Below, one piece after another: positions 22,975 through 34,560 of a DNA stretch of 64,000 nucleotides. Under the pieces are notes generated by a model that was not told the DNA's origin, made no database searches, and was given only the letters and a program-made list of their open reading frames with translations. Source of the stretch: Cycas panzhihuaensis (Eukaryota; Cycadophyta); NCBI GenBank assembly GCA_023213395.1, contig CM041465.1, positions 135,911,741 through 135,975,740 of the forward strand, given 5' to 3'. The translations under genes and the position numbers were made by a program. The stretch's first letter is position 1; each line of letters starts with the position of its first letter.

Positions 22975-23165
22975 GATGGTAATTATGACTTTAACTGTGA
23001 TTTGCTTATAATCTTGACTTTGACTGGGATGTACTCATGATCTTGACCCAAACTATGATATATTTATGATCTCAGCTCTAACTATGATCTACTTATAATC
23101 TTAGCCCTAACTATGATTTTCTTGTGATCTCGTCCCCAACTAAGATCTACTCACAATCACAAGTG
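22975..23165. repeat. Imperfect tandem repeat, about 30-base unit, six copies
   Basis: Units of 29-30 bases resembling aactatgatctacttataa + tcttagccct follow one another with no spacers, each differing by several bases. It lies in the leader of G0. Similar units may begin a little earlier, near 22950. Being spacer-less and in a plant retroelement, it is not a CRISPR array. Confidence 0.7.
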
Positions 23166-23355
23166 TTCATCCAATCATAATTTTTATTATGATTTATTGT
23201 CAATGAAGATACAATTTTCCTCAAAATTGTGGGTGCAATTTTATACATATACACTTATAGATTAGGAGTTATCTTTTTAATCTTTCGAGTTGAAATAGAT
23301 TTTAAAATGTATTCTTATTTAAGAAAGGGGGTTCTTTTTATGAAATAAAAATAAC

Positions 23356-23360
23356 AGCCC
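23356..23360. repeat. Element B target-site duplication, left copy (right copy 39848-39852)
   Basis: AGCCC occurs directly before 23361 and directly after 39847, bracketing element B. It is a perfect 5-base duplication. Confidence 0.9.
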
Positions 23361-25892
23361 TGAAACACTCTCCGCAGGGCGGTGATCCAACGTCTAGCGG
23401 AAAGGGCATAAAAACAATATGCTAAGCAAGCTAGATAGCGAGGATCATACCTCGCAGGATGTCCGTACACTGGAGTGCAGGTACGGGACTGCAAGGTGCC
23501 TGGTTGCTTCCAAGTAGCCGTGCAAAGACGAGCCTTCCTACCCTTTGGATGGCCGGGAAGGGAAAAGAAACCTCGCGCGTCGCGGCTTCTCAAGGCAACG
23601 AGAAGGCGACGAGGGGGGCAACTAACCTAACGTATAACGGGTAAGGAGTAAAGTGTGGCTGGGGGATGCAACATGAATGGGTTTTCTATTCCTATGTTAT
23701 GTAAAGTAAAGGAACAGTGCGAGAAAGAAAATGTAAAATAAAAGATTGTTTTCCTTTTCCTTTATGTTCCTTTATCTATCACAATAAATGTAAAGAGACA
23801 CAAAAGCGTAAAGAAAATATGAAAGAAATACGAAGAATACCTGGATCCAGTGTTCGAGTAGAAGCACAGGTTTCCCTTCTCGGTTGCGCTCCTTTCCTCC
23901 TTCCTCCGCGCATGCAACGTCGATCGATGGTAATGAAGGGGTTCACTTACCTCCCCTAGAGCATGCAAGGATTAAATAAAATGAAAGGACGGAAAGCAAA
24001 GCTCAAAACGAAAAGGGAGAAGAAATATCGTGCGAGAGCCGATCGGCAACGGGTTGATCTCGCACACCACTCCCTCTAACGCGATCCTACGAACAAATAG
24101 AGAGAACGCCTTCCTCTTAGGAGAGAGGCTACGAAGCACAACAAGATATATATATATATACTGAAATGAAATCAACTAAGCTACAAAACTCGAGTTATGC
24201 ACCAACACGTAACAAAAATGAAACAAGGCTGCGCGGTAAGTATATAAACTGTCATGCACCATAAAACATACTACATGGAACTGAGTATAGCCTCGGGATG
24301 GCTAACTCACCCACGAGAGGTCTCCACAGGGTTTCGGGAAGGTAATGCTAGTGGGCAATAAGGTGAGACAGGTAGTGGTAGGTTACCTACACCAAGAGGA
24401 AAGCTCAAACCAACTCTCTTAGGCTTTCCTAGCTCCGTTTCCTAAGAAAGCGCGGGTGGTAAAGGGAGAGAGGACAAGGGACGGAACCCTTAGGGAGAAG
24501 GATGGCAATGGGGGACGGAACCCCGCCTATCACCCTCAAATCCTCATGTAAAACCCTTTATACCGGCTAGCTCAGAAAAAAGCGAAAGAGAAAGCTAAGA
24601 GGGAAATGATGAGTCTCAAGGAAATGCAAGAAAATGTACCCAATCTAGGGTAGTGCTATAGTAAGTTACAACTAGCTAAGATTACTTGCATTGAATGACC
24701 AAGGAAATCTCAAAGAAAGTGCATACAAAAGAGAGAAAAGAGTTTGCAAGTAGAACAATAAAAAGCAAGGAAAAAAGTACCAACAAGAGACAAGAAATAC
24801 CTTGAATGGGAAAGAGCAAGTGCATGCATGCACTTGGCCACTTGGAGTAGCAGCACAAACAATGTCTAAAGGCTAGTTTTGAGTGTTCTTTGCAAGAAAA
24901 TAGAAGGAAGAAGCTCCATGCAAGTTGGGAGCTGAAAATTGGTCCTTTGAAGTAGTCTCCTTAGTGAAGAAATCCCTTGGAGCTTGGAGTATTTGTGAGG
25001 GAGAGTGGAACTTGTGGTGGAGAAACATAGGGGGCAGCAATGGCCCTGCAACTCCAGCTGGTAGCAGCCCACTTCACCTCTATCCAACTACTGTACATAA
25101 AGTTCTTTTATTACTGTGTCTTCCTCTTGTCTTTTAGTGAAGAGTTGCTCTTAGAAATCTTGAAAAGTGAGCCCAAGAATGATACAAATAAATAAAAAAA
25201 GGCTTTTATGCCTTGAGCATAGTAAGTGAACGTTGGGGGCATTGGGGTGCCTCCAATCATACAGAGCCACGTGGTAGTTTTCACGAAAAAACGCGGAAAC
25301 TGTCACGTGGTTTCTCTTTTTTTAAATTTTAAACAGTCATGCAAGAACTCATGCAGACTGCAAACTCCGCCAGATCGCCTAGTTTACCACCAGACGTACC
25401 CAAAATCCAAAAAAAGAGAAGAAACGCAACAGAAAAACCTGTTTTTAAGTAAGGTCAAAAAGCTAAACATGAAATACACCAATTGGGGGGAGGTCCAGGT
25501 AGTGGGTGAGTACCCAAAACGATGCAAAGAGCCCTAACTAAGGGTTAAACCGGGCTTAGGAAGGACTTGCAACATAAGCGACATGCTGTAACAAGAATAA
25601 ACAAGCTGGTAAGAGCATTCCGAGAGACCATGGAGACATCATGGGTGGTTGTACACCATACGGGGTGTCGCATTCACTGAGGAATGCCCCCGCTGTGAGT
25701 CGTCATAAAGTGAGGGTGCCGTTAGGCACATGCATTATGAGCAGGCAGTCAAACAAATGCATGTAGGCAGGCACATGTCAATCAAACTATTCTAAATTAC
25801 CTTAATTAATCATAGGTAAGAAAAGTAAGAACATATACCTGAACAAACCTGTGTCGATGCGTCCCGAATCCATTCCCAATAGCCAGGAAACA
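23361..25892 (-). repeat. Element B 3' LTR (2532 bases)
   Basis: In plus coordinates it starts tgaaacactctccgcagggc at 23361 and ends ...ccaggaaaca at 25892. It matches 37326-39847 throughout, with the clearest differences in the first 200 bases (for example near 23480). It contains the TATA-like run at 24146-24161. The frames at 23315-24175 and 24866-25137 also occur in the other LTR and match no protein family. Confidence 0.93.
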
Positions 25893-25904
25893 CTACCCCC
25901 TTGG
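25893..25904 (-). other. Element B polypurine tract
   Basis: On the minus strand ccaagggggtag immediately precedes the 3' LTR. It would prime plus-strand DNA synthesis. Confidence 0.65.
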
Positions 25905-26255
25905 CAGCAGAGCCTCACTGCTCGGAAGCATAATGTGATGGTGAATGTTGACAATCAAGACACATGAGTAGCACATGCATATATATATATATATATATAA
26001 GTAATCAAGAGCAGCACGTGATCCAAGGGTGTAGGCAAGTGTCGTGGCGAAACGCGTGGACAAGGGAGACAGAGACAAGGACAACGTAGGGGCTGCCTAC
26101 GCGTCATCTAATCATCGACCTGAAACTGAAGTAGGCGGTTAAACGGGATGCCCTCGTTGCCAAGGTGCAATGCGGAGGGAGAGGGCATCCAACAAAGTAG
26201 AACAAGTATGACTAACCAACAGCACTGAAGGCTTGGGCATGGGCCAGTCGGGCAA

Positions 26256-26681
26256 GTCTCAAGGGCGGTTGTTTAGAAGAGGGAGGCGGCGCTCAAGGAT
26301 GAGGCGGATGAGGCTGTCAGCCTCAGTATTGAGATGCCTCGAAATATGCTGGATATCTACTGACGAGAAACAAGCCAGGAGGGACCTGGCGGCAGATGCA
26401 AGGGTTCTCAAATGAGGGCATTGCACCTGGTAAACCTGGGTGAGATGGGACACCACGACCTAAGAATCGTAAAATAACACAATGGAACCGTGATGGAAAC
26501 GAAGAGCATCAGTAAGGTCCTCAATAACGGCCATGTACTCGTCTTCGTTATTGGTAGCCTTGGGAAGAAAGACTCTGAAATATAGGTAGTTGTGTCTGGA
26601 GGGACTACGAAGAATCCACGCAGCGGCGGAAGGTCCGGGGTTCCCGCGACTTCCACCATCGGTGAAAACGAGGAGAGACAT
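26256..26681 (-). pseudogene. Archaeal-type RNase H of element B
   Basis: This is the counterpart of 18364-18771. The motifs are FTDGGSRGNPGPSAAAWIL, NNEDEYMAVIEDL, FYDS, and RHLNTEADSLIRLILERRL. Its C-terminus is longer and more canonical than that of A. One in-frame TAG at 26459-26457, after FYDS, interrupts it; A has CAG there. The D-E-D-D positions are all present. It lies between the 3' LTR and the antisense PMD gene, separate from pol. Confidence 0.82.
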
Positions 26682-26689
26682 GGTTGGCT

Positions 26690-27213
26690 ACTAAACTCTG
26701 GCAAACAAAACTAAACAGTAATGGAAGCAACACAAAGACTCGAATGGCAAGCGCGAAGCAGGCTGAGAAGGGTAGGAGGACCTAGCAATGAGGTTACCCA
26801 AGAACGAGAGCAAGCAATCAGGGCGCTGACTGGGAGTAGGCAAAGAAAAGGCGCCCCGGGGTCTCCAAAAGTTGCTTCGGGAAGCAAAACATACCCCCAG
26901 ACGGGGGAGCATTTCCTTTGGGGGCCCAAGGAGTGAAAAAGGGCTGCGAAAATGAGTCCGGAGCGGTGAAACGAGCCAAACGAGTATAAACTCAGGCATG
27001 CACGGGAGTAGCATGCAAAACGATGAAAAAGGGCCCTCCCAAAAAATGCGAACATGAGGCGCCATAAATGCCTTTACAAGAGGAGGCAAGAAGGGCATCC
27101 ATGGAGCACAATGGGTAACAGGGCCAGAAGGCAAAGGTTATCGGTACGATGAGACGGTCCCAACGACTGTCACGAAGCCAAAAATGAAAGAAGTGCCCAC
27201 CGGGGGCCCCGCC
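26690..27213. other. Intergenic region between the RNase H and PMD genes of element B
   Basis: This is about 500 bases with no conserved reading frame. It would be the 5' flank of two diverging units: the RNase H frame on the minus strand and the PMD gene on the plus strand. The matching part in A is 17836-18363, and much of the sequence is recognisably shared. Confidence 0.5.
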
Positions 27214-27221
27214 TATATAAG
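27214..27221 (+). promoter_or_regulatory. TATA box of the antisense PMD gene (element B)
   Basis: tatataag followed by gaaaac, in a block conserved with A (17835-17828). It lies about 160 bases upstream of the ATG at 27381. Confidence 0.6.
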
Positions 27222-27380
27222 GAAAACTAATGAAAATTAGATTCATTTTCACCAGCTCTCGTGCGAAACCAGAGCCTTTTCCCTACGACGCGGAGCGCTA
27301 CCCGATTTCAGAGGCACGCCAAGGATGATCCGACCATCAGATTCGCGCGAGGAGACAATCACCATGACCTCGGAGACGCT

Positions 27381-29825
27381 ATGGCGACCGTCAGGCTAGA
27401 TCCAGTGAGTGGATCTAACGAAATCTTAGTCATTTCAAAATTTGAAATTTATTACTTTTCAGTTAAATTTTAAATGCTCTTTATGCCCCTTATGGGCGAT
27501 TAGATGCCTCACAGAGTCCAAATCAGACCCAGCGAGAGGCGGGGACCTGGGCATTAGGTAGCCCTGGTCCTGGTAGGCCCCACATGGGGTCCACCACAAA
27601 AATTTCTGATTTTTTGGGGTAAAAACCCCCTTTTTAGGAGGTTGCCGGTGGTACCGTGGCAAAGATCGTGGCACCGCGATCTTTGCCACGGGATCGCAGA
27701 CAAGGAAAGGATCGCTGCGGGGCCCGCTCTAAATTTAGCGGTACCGCTAAATTTGAAGCAGACGCAGTGTAAAATCGAAAAAGAACGGGGGCCCAAATAG
27801 CCCCCAAAATCAGAAAAGACAACTGACAGGACAACTAGGAGCCTAGGTGACTGCTAGGAGGCTAACTCTGACTGACTTTTGCTGATTGCAGGCAGTTATC
27901 GTGGTGGATAACCGCGAGAATGTTGGCATGCCCATCTTGAGTTACCTAGAGATGTCGACAGAGGAGGATAGGATGATCCTAAAGAGATGCAGCCTGTACA
28001 AGGCCCTGAAGACCCCCAAGTTCACATCGGATTAGTGACTCCTAGTGGACATAGTGTCGCACTGGGACAGGAGGAGGCACGTGTTTCACTTGCCTCAGAT
28101 AGGGGATATCACCATTGCCCCGGAGGATATTAGACGGATCCTGGTGGTGCCGACGACGGGGAGACCCGTGAGACCGAGGACGCTGCCTAGTAATGAGGCA
28201 AGACATGTGAGGCGGCGCCTGGGCCTCATGGAGGAGACAGTGGCGTGAGGGGAGCTCCTCCAAACAAGACTATGTCAGGGATTCCTCGGGTGAGGAAGCT
28301 CATTTTGCTATGCATTCTGTTCCAGATCTCCCGGAAATAGAACTACAGGGAGATCCCAGGAGGATGGGTGGACGCAGCACGCTAGTGTGAGGCCGGCGAG
28401 AGAATGGATTGGGCCACGCTAGTTGCGGTGAACCTCATCACCCAACTAGACACTATCAGGAGGTCAGGTAGAGGAGGACTCTCATACAGCACGTTGCTGC
28501 AGTGCTAGTTCTTCAATCATTTCGCGGCAGTGGCGCCAGCAGGGGGGCCATTCCCCATAGCGAGGTGGGCCCCGATGGTCCACAGGTGGCAGACGAGATT
28601 CCGGGGGACGGAGGACTGTGGCCCATGTCCGCTTGGCCACGACGTGACATCATTTGACCTCCTCACTCTGACAGACTATGTGGCAGACCCATACAGAGCA
28701 GTGAGGTGGGCGAGTGATGACCCAGCAGGAGGAGCAGGAGCACCTATCGAGGACAGCGACGACGATGATGACGATGGGGGCGATGACAGTGATGACAGAG
28801 GAGATGGGGCTGGCCCATCACTACCGAGAGAGGCAGTCCATCACGGCCACTGTGGGATGCCGCAGACCATCCCGAGCCACAGGAGGGCAGCCCATGTGGG
28901 CCGCAGAGACGAAAGGTGGCAACAGAGACCAGGTGCTCCCGGATCGTGAGGGGATCCAGAGGAGCGAGAGTTGAGCCAGTCCCTGCCAGAGATGAGGCAG
29001 AGGCAGAGGATGTGCCTGAGGATGAGGCACCGGCAGCTGGCGGGGAGCCAGGAGAGGAGGATGTCACCCGAGTAGAGGATCTGGCAACCACAACAAGTGA
29101 GACCTAACCGTTTCCTTAGTCGTTTGACATCTAAACAGAGCTTTGATTTTGTTTTCCTATAAGCATCAAGGATACACACTGACACATGGCATGTTGCATT
29201 GGCAGGTGTAGCGGAGGTTCAGAGACTGGTCGAGGCAGCGGTGAGGGAGTTGTTCCCTTAGGTCTACGCAGAGGAGCAACCGCCCATCCAGGCAGAGGAC
29301 GTACCTTGATCGGCGGAAGCCTACATGCAGGCATTCGCCCCACTGGTGAGAGTACGAGACATCTGGGTTGCAGAGACCCAGGAGCACATGGCATTCCAGG
29401 GGCAGCTGCAGCGAGAGCTTGACGCGACCAGGGGCGAGCGAGATGAGCTGCGCGGACGGACCCAGGCTTCAGAGAGCTAGAGCTGACCAGGAGAGGATAC
29501 AGGGATCAGCACTTGCCTTGCAGTCCTAGAAGAGCACCTTAAGGCATCGGAGGAGAGGGCCAAATCCATCGAGGAGGGACTTCGAGGTGAGAGGGACCGC
29601 ATCCAGGTCCACTACGACCAACTGGTGGCGCAGATGGTCTCGAGGTCGAGCCGGAGCCAGACGCACACACATACGATGGCCATGACCCCGAGACGGCCTC
29701 GGGACGAGGAGAGCGAGGCAGGTAGCTCATGAGGCCTGTGGAGGAGCCTCGCAGGGATGTGGTCCCTAGGAGAGGGATCACGCAGATCAGGAGATGGGAC
29801 CCTAGGGTCTGGACAGCAGCAGTAG
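27381..29825 (+). pseudogene. Antisense three-exon PMD-like gene of element B
   Basis: Exon 1 is 27381-27404 (MATVRLDP), exon 2 is 27892-29096 and exon 3 is 29206-29825. The introns start GTGAG and end AG, and the second is 109 bases. The splice sites fall at the same places as in A, and exon 3 has the same length (620 bases). Exon 2 has the PMD-like segment WDRRRHVFHLPQIGDITI, then the acidic DDDDDGGDDSDD-type stretch near 28755 and a basic/acidic tail. Exon 3 carries a likely coiled coil (RDIWVAETQEHMAFQGQLQ near 29360). TAG at 28033-28035 equals the TAG of A. A TGA follows directly, and exon 2 has at least two frameshifts, so the gene is dead. Confidence 0.7.
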
Positions 29826-30034
29826 GTTAGGGGACCTATATGTATGATTTTGACAGAAAGCGCGGGCCTCCAGGGGGTCATATGTAGGCTCACATGATTG
29901 TACCCCCCCTGCAAGGATCCTGGCTTCCCACATACACGATGTACTATGACATTTTGAGATATATATATATACGGGGTAATTGGAACCCCATTTGGAGATG
30001 AAATAGTGTGTATCATGTATGATTTACTTTTGTA

Positions 30035-30040
30035 AATAAA
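30035..30040 (+). terminator. Poly(A)-signal candidate of the antisense PMD gene (element B)
   Basis: AATAAA lies 210 bases after the PMD stop. Several TGTAAA/TTGTAA elements within 100 bases are typical of plant far-upstream polyadenylation elements. In A the hexamer is mutated. Confidence 0.4.
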
Positions 30041-30519
30041 TGATTTTGGATGTTGCAAATGTAAATATGTTGTAAATATTTGTATGTATGTAGATATGTA
30101 GATTTTTGTTGTAAATATTTTGTTGTAAAGTTTATAAATATGCAGGTGTTTCCTTCCATGTATGGCCATATGTCTAACAGGAGCACACACATCCACCGTG
30201 AGCAAAGGTGATCGAGAGGTGTGAAGTTAGAAGATAGGGCGACATGCACGTCCACAGGGGAGCATAGCAGAATATGAGAAGGAAACGACAAGCACGGAAA
30301 GGGGAGTAACGATACTCCCTAGCGTCACCCTAGTTGGGGAATGCCCAAGTAGGAGGACAAAGGATCCCGAGAGCACACGGGAACGCGGGTTCTGCAGGAG
30401 GAACCAGAAGACAAAACCAAAAAGAAATCCATCTTAAACCGCCATCCTACCCGTGGTTGGGAAGAATGGAAACAATTTAAAATGGTAGTTTAGGCTCATT
30501 TTGGAGCAAGGTGAGGAGA

Positions 30520-31730
30520 TCACGCGTAGAACTTCTTGAGGAATTTCCCGTTGACTGCTTTTTCAAACTCCAAGCCGTCTAAGGTGGTGATCCTGTATGC
30601 GCCGTTATTGAGGCTGTCGAGAACGACGAAGGGACCTACCCACTTAGGCCCGAATTTGGCCAAGCGATCGTAAAGATATTCCAATTTGACGACATGGTCC
30701 CCAGGACACAAAGGACGAGCACGAAGACGTTTGTCGTGTGTCCTTTGCAATTAGGCTTTCGAAGCGAGGTTCGCTTGATAAGCCGCTAAGCGCTTCTCAT
30801 CCAGGGCTTCGAGGTCGAGGAGGCGAGCCTGGCGAATAGACTCCTCGTCAATGAGGCCTCAAAGGGAAACTCGAAGAGAAGGGATCTCCACTTCCAATGG
30901 GAGTATCGCCTCGGTTCCGTAAACTAACGAGAATGGGGTCATCCCGGTAGCCATCCGGATAGAGGTACGGTAAGCCCATAGCGCGGAAGGGAGTTGGATA
31001 TGCCAATCTCTTTGAGACTGGGTAACGGTTTTCTTCAAGATGCTAATGAGCGTTTTGTTGAAAGATTCGATTTGCCCATTGGCTTGGGGGTAATAAGGGG
31101 ATGACATCTTGTGTGAGATTTTAAATTTCTCACACAATTCATCCATCTCCTTATTACAGAAGGGAGTTTCATTATCTGTAATTAGGATGTCTGGAATTCC
31201 AAAACGACAGATAATGTGCTAGTAGACGAAAGTGGCTATCATCTTGCCAGGGGTAGTGGACAGGGGGATTGCCTCTGCCCATTTAGTAAAGTATTCGGTG
31301 GTGGTTAGGATAAATTTATGTTGTACGGAAGATGGTGGCGATATAGCCCCAATGAGGTCTAAACCCCATTAGGAAAAGGGCCATGGAGACACAATAGGGT
31401 GCAATACCTCGGAGGGCATGTGGGAGACGTTGGCGTGCTCCTGACAACGCCGACATCTAAGGGCGCAAGCACGGGTGTCCTTGAAGAAGGACGGTCAGTA
31501 GTAGCCCATACGGAGGATCCTTTGGGCCATGGATTGGCCCCCAAAGTGGCCCCCACAAATGCCATGGTGGCACTCGCAGAGTATTTGGTCTGCTTCGTCA
31601 GGAGCGATGCAGCGAAGCAGGATCCCATTGAAAGATCTCTTGTACCAACACTCCGTCTACGAGGAGGTGTTGTCTAGCAGTAGCGTGGATACGTGACCTA
31701 ACTTTGTTGCTGGCTTCGGGGCGATATTCT
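30520..31730 (-). pseudogene. Element B integrase
   Basis: This is the counterpart of 13261-14463. An extra base near 31635, just before the zinc-binding domain, and another change near 31370 break the frame, so the HHCC part is read in a different frame from the rest. From 31146 the core is clean (SSPYYPQANGQIESFNK with the catalytic Glu), followed by a stop near 30857. The C-terminal domain at 30750-30520 ends KFLKKFYA. It lacks A's extra C: the run has five. Confidence 0.85.
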
Positions 31731-33330
31731 TGCTAAGTCAAATATCGCACGATGTTGCCATACCACTCGCTATCAGCGAGTGGGTGAGGAAGAACCTCCT
31801 GGATGGTCATAATAGACTCATCCGGGAAGGAGTCGTCAACAGGAGCGCCACTCACATTGGGAATGGCAGTATCGACTAACTGTTCTGCCACTATCATTCC
31901 CTTCTTCGACTTCTTGTTGACAACCTGCAAGTCGAATTCTTGAAGCAGGACGGCCCAACGTCCCGTCCTACCACAACCGAATCTGGGAAGTAAGTAACGC
32001 AAGGGATCGGATTGTACAATCACCTTGGTTGTATTGCCGAGCGTGTACGTCGAAATTTCAGTCGCATGGACCAAGGAGAGGCATTCCTTTCTACGAGGAT
32101 AGTTCGATTCAAAGAAGAACGAGAGCTACCGATGAAATAAATGGCCCTCCTGCCTCGAATCGTCCTCCTGTGCAAGCATTGTGCCCAGGGACTCATTGGT
32201 TGCCGAGGTATACAGGATGAAGGGCCTATCAAAGCGAGGAGGCACCAGCGTAGGGGCGGAAACGAGAGCTTCCTTGAGCCCTACAAAGGCCTTTTGGGCC
32301 TTGTCTAACCAGACAAAAGGGGCTTCTTTCTTTAATAGGTTTGTAAGAGGCTTGGCGTTTATGGCGAAGTCTGCCAAAAAACGTCTCAAGAAACCAAGCC
32401 TGCCTAGGAACGACTTAATTTATCATTGGGTCCTATGCGGCGGCATGTCAAGGATCGCCTTGACTTTTTCTGGATCGATTTGGATTCCTTATTAAGACAC
32501 GAGGAAACCAAGGAGTTTTCCCGAAGTAACACCAAACATGCACTTTAGCGGGTTTAAACTAACATGGTACTTGCGACATCTTGCGAAGATGGCGTGCAAG
32601 TTAGAGGGATGATGGGCTCTGGTACGAGAGAGGCCCATCATGTCATCCATGAAGACCTCCATCGTGTTGTTGATGAGGTCGTGGAAGATAAAATACATGG
32701 CTCTCTAATAAGTAGCCCCTGCATTTTTAAGACCAAAGGGCATTACCTTGTAGGCAAAGACACCCCATGGTGTGGTGAAGGCCGTCTTGTGACGGTCTTC
32801 GGGAAAGATTTGGATCTGGTTGTAGCCAGAGAAGCCATCCATCAAGGATATAACTTCGAATCTGGTCGTACGATCGATTATTTGATCGATGAAGAGGAGA
32901 GGAAAGTTGTCCTTAGGACAAGCGTTGTTTATGTCGCGAAAATCGACACAAATATGAATGGCCCCGTTCTTTTTGGCAACGGGAACGATGTTTGATTCCC
33001 ACTTGGGGTAATCGATGGAGGAAATAAGTCCTGCCTCCAAAAGCTTCTTAACTTCCATCTTAACGGCAGCTGAAAGCTTTGGGTGAAGGGGACGCTGCTT
33101 CTGACGCACGGGGCGAGCGTCAGGGAAGGTCGTAAGGTTGTGCGTGACGATGGAAGGGTCAATGCCCTTCATGTCCGAGTATTCCCATGCGAACACATCG
33201 TGGAATTCCCGGAACAGGAGGGTGTATTCCCTTACCTCGTTAGGGGTACACTCCGCTCCTACCTTGATGCCCCTGTCCGGGGCAAGGACTATATCCTGGG
33301 TTGCCCCCATGCACATAGCATTCCCCTCCT
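31731..33330 (-). pseudogene. Element B reverse transcriptase and gypsy-type RNase H
   Basis: The frame is the same as gag. RT motifs are KWESNIVPVAKKNGAIHICV near 33000, SLMDGFSGYNQIQI, VMPFGLKNAGATY, and VFMDDMM at about 32655-32636. Stops occur at 32701, near 32493, and a TGA-TAA pair at 32425-32420; the TGA is shared with A. RNase H follows to about 31740 with PFILYTSATNESLG. The catalytic region has Asn where A has Asp, and a local frameshift at about 32150-32080 is compensated by 32074. Confidence 0.88.
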
Positions 33331-34560
33331 CGAAATGGAGGGGGGCGAGATCAACCAAAAGGGAGGAAATGGGAGAAGGGATGGAGTCAGCTAACGTGGA
33401 TCCCATCACTAAGACCTTCTGATGGCTAAGCTTGTGGTGACTAGGAGGCAAACTCGGCATGGAACCAGCTAAGTGTTCCAGCAAAGCCTCGTCGTCTTCA
33501 AAGTAGTCCACCCCATCGATGACCTGACTTCGAATGGGCGAGGCGAAGGATGGCGCGGGAGCGACAGGACTGGTATGGCCTGAAGACTACCCGTCGTCCG
33601 CAAGAGACTCTGAAGGAGAGTCAAGGAGAGGTTCCTCGTAAAAAGCAAGAGGGAAACTCTCAACATCATCACCTACGGGAGGTGATGGGACGGAAGAGCC
33701 AGGAACATGATGATCAACATGCGCAATGTCATGTGATATGTGAAAGTGGCCTGGCTCTACGACAAAAGGGGTCATAGGAGGGAACCTAGGACTAGGAGGA
33801 TGCCCCACATAGGCACGGAGGAATGAAACCGGGTGAGGGTGGTTCCCCTCCTCACTATGGGACTCATCGTCATCGAACACGGTGAGATACCCATAGCTGC
33901 CGACGCCAATAGGGACAAAGCGCGTCAACGCGGGAGATAAAGGCGCAGGACCTTCTTCTCGGTAGGAGGGATCGGGAACTCCAATGGAGCAAGCCAAGAC
34001 ATAGTCGGAAGGGCGTTTGTTTCCCTTCGTATGCCCATGGCTTGCCCGGCTAAGGCCTAGGTGTTTGGCGGCGATCATCATGAGGACAACTTTTATTTGT
34101 CCATTATGGATAAATTTAAGTTGCCCCCAACGGGTGGAACACACAGCTCCCATTTGGTCGAGCCATGGTCGACCCAACAGCAGGTTGTAATCAACGTCGA
34201 CATCGAGGACAACGATGTCAGTAATGATAGTCTTATCCTCGAGGGTCAGGGGTATCGAGACAGATCCTAAGGGAGTCTTTTTGGTACCATCATAACCTTA
34301 ACAGCGCCATGGAACAGGTTCCAAGGCAGAAACGCCAAGCTGTTGCATAACGCGCAAGGGCATGGCGTTGATGGAAGAACTGTTGTCCACGACAGTTCTT
34401 CACAACGTGCAATTGGGAGTATCTATTGTGATGGTGAAAGGGAAGTTCCATTGGCATTCCCTTCCACTAGACGCGGGAAGATCTCTGGGGTCGAAGGAGA
34501 TAATGGGTTCACCGCTTGGGGTCGTACCCAAGGCATGAACGGATGCATCATTTGACCCAA
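33331..34560 (-). pseudogene. Element B protease and pro-RT spacer
   Basis: The protease region shows VVDNSSSINAMPL near 34390 and YNLLLGRPWLDQMGAV near 34180, so D-N-S-S is shared with A. In-frame stops lie near 34580, 34400 and 34305. The acidic spacer 34120-33510 matches A, with one stop near 33585. From 33511 the frame runs without a stop into RT, through the site where A has TAG (11688). Confidence 0.83.

Larger units (their letters stand above)
20322..23355 (-). mobile_element. Old Ty3/gypsy element G0, right arm
   Basis: This is the continuation of G0 beyond element A. Reading the minus strand, it starts with a 5' leader at 23355-22560 holding a 30-base tandem repeat, then gag at about 22500-20600, then the start of the protease. 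B inserted at 23355/23361, so more of the leader and perhaps the 5' LTR lie right of B after 39852. Blocks homologous to this gag occur at 52561-53080 + 58255-59548 and at 62086-63849. Confidence 0.7.

Noticed and set aside
22975-23165. Regular 30-base repeats suggesting a CRISPR array
   Set aside because: Units are contiguous without spacers, vary among themselves, and lie in a plant retrotransposon leader.
23459-25137. Several frames of 60-90 codons in the left B LTR
   Set aside because: They lie within LTRs, recur in the other LTR, cover both strands, and show no family motif.
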